Origin: Candidatus Palauibacter scopulicola
Lineage (GTDB): Bacteria; Gemmatimonadota; Gemmatimonadetes; Palauibacterales; Palauibacteraceae
Direction of reading: 5' to 3'
DNA: 64,000 nt
NCBI RefSeq assembly: GCF_947581915.1
Contig: NZ_CANPWG010000021.1
Location: 62,001-126,000 of the forward strand
Made by a program: the position numbers and the translations under genes. The first letter of the stretch is position 1, and each line of letters opens with the position of its first letter. Positions 60,720 to 64,000 of the stretch are shown piece after piece. The notes below the pieces were generated by a model that worked only from the letters and a program-made list of their open reading frames with translations, was not told the origin of the DNA and searched no databases.

Positions 60720-63245
60720 CTAACTTACCGGCCGCACCCTCTTCCTGAGCACGAAGAGCCCCTCGCGCATGCTCGTGACGATAATGGTGCCGCTCTCGAA
60801 GAACGGATACGTGCTCCACGCCCCGCCGAAGCCCGGACCCTCCTGATACGGGGCCGTGTCGAAGAAGCCCACTTCGCGCGGGTTCACGGGATCGGAGATG
60901 TCGAGCACGTGGAGGCCGTAGCGGTAGTTGGCCTGATACGCGAAGCCGTCCTTCAGGTAGAGATTGTGGGCACTGGCGGGAAGCGAGCCCATGAACTGGT
61001 TGACAAGCACCGGATCCTCCAGGTCGCTCAAGTCCCAAATCAATGTCCGCGTGGTTTCGACCGCGCCGGAGATCACGTCAGACTCGTCGTCCTGATAGAA
61101 GTAGCGGTGATCGGGAGTGAGCCAGCCCTGGTGGATGTAGGCGGCATTGGGTGACGTCGCGCGAGACACCGCGTAGGGGTTCTCCTTGTCGGTCACGTCG
61201 GCGATCTGAAAGTACCGTCCGTTCGAGTTGAGGCAAATCTCGCGCCCCTCGTATCGTTCGTCGGGACCCCGATAGAGCACGCACTGCGCGTCGTGGGTGC
61301 CGCCGTCCTCCTGAAAGCACCCAACGAACTCGGGATTCCGGGGATCGTTGATGTCGATCATGTGAAGACCGCCGCCGCAGGATTCGCGCCCCGCGCCGCT
61401 GCCCACCGCGTAGGCGAACCCGGTTTCCTCGTTGATCACGATGTTGTGCGAGCTCGCCACCCCACGGTAGTGGACGTCGGGCTCGAAGAGCGCGGGCATG
61501 TCGCCGGGCGCCACGTCGCGCAGGCGGGTGAGGTCGAAGACCTGCATGCCGTGGTCGCCCGCTCCGTCGGCCACGATGAAGGCGTGGTCCTTGTACGTCT
61601 TGATGTCGCGCCACAGCTGCGACGGGGGCGTGCCGTCGGGTTTGGGCAGATCGCCGACCAGGACCGGACGGGTGGGATCCGACAGGTCGATGAACGAGGT
61701 GCCGTCGTTGCGTCCCACCAGCGCGTACTCGCGCCCGGTCTCTCGGTCGGTCCACCCCCAGTTGTCGTTGGCGCGGACGCCCCGGGCGCTGCCCTCGGCC
61801 CGCAGAATGGAGTTGGGAATGAACGCGAGCAGCTCGACTTCGCTGCAATCGAAGGGGCCGACGCTGCCCTCCACGCAGCGGCGCTCCTCGCCGACCATGG
61901 GCTCGAGGGCATCGGGGGCGCTTGCGAGCATGCCCGCCGCCGCCCAGCCGGGGCCGCTGTCCTCGAAGAGGTGGACGGAGCCCGACTGATGGTGCATGCC
62001 GGGCGCTCCAACCGCCGCGAGCGCTCCGTCCGCGACCACCAGTCCGCCGAAACGGTCGCGCTCCACCGTCTCTTCGCGAGGGAGGGCGATGCGGCGCGGC
62101 CGCCGGGGAAGGGTGCCGTCCGCTTCGGCCTCGTAGACCAGGACGGCACCGGTCTCGTTCTCGCGCTCCGTTGGCGCGCCCACCCACACGTCGGGTCCGG
62201 AGAAGGCGACCGCCGCGCCGAAGCGGTCGCCCTCTGCGCCGCCTTCGAGCACTATCCGCTCCTCGGCCACCCACGAACCGGAGCCGACCTCCCAGGCGTA
62301 CACGAGGACCGCCCCGCGATCGGCGTCCGCGCCCGGCGCGCCGATCAGAAGCCGGTCGCCCTCTGCGGAGAGCGCGATACCGAAGCCGGAGCCCGCGCCT
62401 TCCGCCGACCCTATCGATCCGGTTTCCGTCCAGCCGTCCCCACTCAGGTCGAAGCGGTAGACGCGGCCCGTCCCCTCGCGGCTCTCGCCCCGGGCCTCGC
62501 CGCCTCCCTCGATCCGCGGACCCCAGCCCGGAGCACCGACGAGCAAGCCGCGTTCCGTGAAGGCCACCACCGCTCCGAAGCGGTCGCCCGGGCCGCCGCC
62601 CGAAGGGCGCAACTCCGTCCGCTTCGTCCACCGGCCGTCGGCGCCGCGCCGGTACGCGTGGATCGTGCCCGCCGCACCGGCATCGTCCCGGACGTCCGGC
62701 CCTCCTCCGCCCGGACCATCGGCCGGGTCGGGCGTGCCCACCATCAGCCACTCGCCCTCCGCCGCCAGCGCCAATCCGAAGTCGGTCCCGCAATAGCCGT
62801 CGAAGCGGCAGTCCGGTGAAAGACCGCGGACCTCATCGGCCGTGATCGCGTCCCGCCATACCCATCCGCCGCCCTCGCCACGCCCGAAGATCTGGATGCC
62901 GGTCCCGCGCATGCCGACGAAGAGATGGTCGCCGGCGGCGGCCAGCACCGTGCCAAAGCCATCGGCGATCTCGGGGTCCGGCCCGCGAATCACGCCGGAC
63001 TCCATCCACCCCTCCTCTCCTCTTGTGTACACATACACGGCACCGGGGCGGAAGTTGGTGGTCGGCTCGGCTACGAGGAGCTCGCCTTCGTGGATCAGCA
63101 CCGAGTGGCCGAACGAGCCCGACTGGCCCGCGACCGGAGTGCCGGCGAAGACGGCGGCGGCGCACGCGATCACGAAGAGCAGGGCGGGCTGCGGCGTGGC
63201 GGGACGGAGGGCGGCGGCGAGGCGCGCGGGGCTCGATGGGGTCAT
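60720..63245 (-). CDS. Choice-of-anchor B family protein with FG-GAP-like first half
   Basis: An 841-residue secreted protein with a signal peptide ending GTPVAGQ (about residues 34-40). Residues about 45-410 are repeated propeller blades of the form FGxxLxxxGDxLxxGxPGxxxxxGAVxVY (ALSAEGDRLLIGAPGAD is one). From about 455 the choice-of-anchor-B core begins: DNWGWTDRETGREYALVGRNDGTSFIDLSDPTRPVLVG, then VASSHNIVINEETGFAYAVG, THDAQCVLYRGPDERYEGRE, and LHVLDISDPVNPREVGFFD. These LVIVD-like repeats form a second propeller. The family is common in marine and Gemmatimonadota-like bacteria and has no known role. It is transcribed in the same direction as the TPR/FG-GAP gene. Confidence 0.88.
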   Translation of the reverse strand: MTPSSPARLAAALRPATPQPALLFVIACAAAVFAGTPVAGQSGSFGHSVLIHEGELLVAEPTTNFRPGAVYVYTRGEEGWMESGVIRGPDPEIADGFGTVLAAAGDHLFVGMRGTGIQIFGRGEGGGWVWRDAITADEVRGLSPDCRFDGYCGTDFGLALAAEGEWLMVGTPDPADGPGGGGPDVRDDAGAAGTIHAYRRGADGRWTKRTELRPSGGGPGDRFGAVVAFTERGLLVGAPGWGPRIEGGGEARGESREGTGRVYRFDLSGDGWTETGSIGSAEGAGSGFGIALSAEGDRLLIGAPGADADRGAVLVYAWEVGSGSWVAEERIVLEGGAEGDRFGAAVAFSGPDVWVGAPTERENETGAVLVYEAEADGTLPRRPRRIALPREETVERDRFGGLVVADGALAAVGAPGMHHQSGSVHLFEDSGPGWAAAGMLASAPDALEPMVGEERRCVEGSVGPFDCSEVELLAFIPNSILRAEGSARGVRANDNWGWTDRETGREYALVGRNDGTSFIDLSDPTRPVLVGDLPKPDGTPPSQLWRDIKTYKDHAFIVADGAGDHGMQVFDLTRLRDVAPGDMPALFEPDVHYRGVASSHNIVINEETGFAYAVGSGAGRESCGGGLHMIDINDPRNPEFVGCFQEDGGTHDAQCVLYRGPDERYEGREICLNSNGRYFQIADVTDKENPYAVSRATSPNAAYIHQGWLTPDHRYFYQDDESDVISGAVETTRTLIWDLSDLEDPVLVNQFMGSLPASAHNLYLKDGFAYQANYRYGLHVLDISDPVNPREVGFFDTAPYQEGPGFGGAWSTYPFFESGTIIVTSMREGLFVLRKRVRPVS

Positions 63246-63355
63246 CGCGGACGGTCTCCTGGAGGCGGGTCTTGGCGGACGAATGATCGGTTTCGGACGG
63301 CGCTCGCGCCAGATGCCATCGCCCTCGCGACGGCCGCCGCCGCGCCGGCGGAAGG

Positions 63356-64000
63356 CTACTCGCGGATTGTGAGTGCCGCGCCCGCCTCAACGGGTCCGGT
63401 GACGGTTCGGGCACCTCCGGGCCAGACGACGACGACGCTGTCCGCCCGCGGCGCCCCGCCCAGGCCCGCGAGCACAGGGTTCGCCTCGGACTGCGAGAGA
63501 TACGACGAGGCGGTCGAGACCACGAACCGCTGCGCCACGTCGCCCACGAACACCCGCACCGTCGCCCCGACCGCGCCGAGATTCGGCGCCGCCCCCTCCA
63601 GGCGCAACCGCACCCAGCCCGGACCGGGCTCAAGATCGTTCCGGAAGAGCTTCGCCGCCCCGCCGTTCGTCGAGATCACCAGGTCGAGATCCCCGTCGCG
63701 GTCGTAGTCGAAGGTCGCCACCCCGCGCGCCACGATCGGCTCGTCGAATCCCCCGCCCGCCATGGCGCCGGCGTCGATGAACCCCCCGCGCCCGTCGTTC
63801 CGGAACAACTGCGGCGGCTGCGCGAAGGTCACGTCCCCCTGGATCGCCTCGATCTCCGGCTCGATGTGGCCGTTCCCGAGCACGAGATCCACGTAGCGGT
63901 CGAGATCGAAGTCCGCGAAGCGGAGCCCGAACGTGAGCGGCAGGAGCGTCGACCGCGTGAGCCGCGCCGACCCGGCCAGGTCCTGGAACAGCCCCGCCTG
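63356..64000 (-). CDS. CRTAC1-like FG-GAP/UnbV repeat protein, 3' part (5' end outside window)
   Basis: The frame is open to the right edge of the window, so this is the C-terminal part of a bigger protein. It reads FADFDLDRYVDLVLGNGHIEPE, the typical FG-GAP end piece of CRTAC1 proteins. Then come LFRNDGRGGF, FDYDRDGDLDLVI (a calcium-binding FG-GAP loop) and LGAVGATVRVFVGD, SVVVVWPGGA, the ASPIC/UnbV domain. It is followed after 110 bases by the choice-of-anchor B gene, which has the same orientation. A secreted, surface-associated role is inferred. It is a family relative of the protein at 57101-60658. Confidence 0.85.
   Translation of the reverse strand, partial: QAGLFQDLAGSARLTRSTLLPLTFGLRFADFDLDRYVDLVLGNGHIEPEIEAIQGDVTFAQPPQLFRNDGRGGFIDAGAMAGGGFDEPIVARGVATFDYDRDGDLDLVISTNGGAAKLFRNDLEPGPGWVRLRLEGAAPNLGAVGATVRVFVGDVAQRFVVSTASSYLSQSEANPVLAGLGGAPRADSVVVVWPGGARTVTGPVEAGAALTIRE

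Noticed and set aside
57446-60748. A 1100-residue plus-strand frame
   Set aside because: Antisense to the TPR/FG-GAP gene; the product is a Val/Arg/Glu/Gly mix with no domain.

Overview
The window is GC-rich (about 70% by eye) and almost fully coding, with both strands used. The gene content suggests a free-living or host-associated heterotroph of the Gemmatimonadota or a nearby phylum. It has many secreted serine hydrolases, amidohydrolases and peptidases. It also has a PQQ dehydrogenase paired with a cytochrome c, VPS10/BNR, FG-GAP and choice-of-anchor-B beta-propellers, outer-membrane beta-barrels, and an ECF sigma/anti-sigma/DUF4097 operon. The phylum is an inference from this mix; no rRNA or universal marker gene is present. 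Many genes start with GTG and overlap their neighbour by 1-4 bases (GTGA, ATGA, TGATG).

Region by region. 1-4.2 kb: 3' end of a PVC-type cytochrome c, its PQQ dehydrogenase, a serine hydrolase and a tiny membrane protein. 4.3-9.7 kb (minus): S9 peptidase, small barrel protein, HExxHxxGxxH lipoprotein metallopeptidase and an M14 peptidase. 9.9-17.3 kb: a membrane-anchored helix-hairpin-helix protein and an AddA/AddB-type helicase-nuclease pair. 17.4-21.6 kb: amidohydrolase, second serine hydrolase, quinone oxidoreductase. 21.8-25.2 kb: folate cluster (PTR1-like reductase, folB, folK) followed by a BamA/TamA-like barrel. 25.2-31.7 kb: a barrel, a DUF3810-like metallopeptidase, a CPA/TrkA antiporter, an aminotransferase and DUF4153. 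31.8-38.5 kb: hypothetical secreted proteins, a YtcJ-like amidohydrolase, a PA0069-like radical SAM protein and a double-PDZ protein. 38.6-44.8 kb: SPFH protein, PadR regulator with a clear promoter and operator, DUF2306-like protein, gamma-glutamyltransferase, cyclase and EamA transporter. 44.8-47.9 kb: ECF sigma, anti-sigma and two DUF4097 proteins. 48-52.9 kb (minus): amidase and VPS10-like giant. 53-57 kb: an accessory patch with three Uma2 nuclease domains, a cupin, a possible uracil-DNA-glycosylase-fold protein, a truncated NYN protein and a nested palindrome. 57.1-64 kb (minus): three large secreted repeat proteins.

Most of the region serves secreted hydrolysis and cell-envelope functions. 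The most unusual stretch is 53-57 kb. There one Uma2 gene appears to have lost its stop codon and reads through the duplicated promoter block of its neighbour, giving a two-domain protein. The promoters of this family sit so close to the ATG that leaderless mRNAs are predicted. No rRNA, tRNA, CRISPR array, insertion sequence or phage gene was found.
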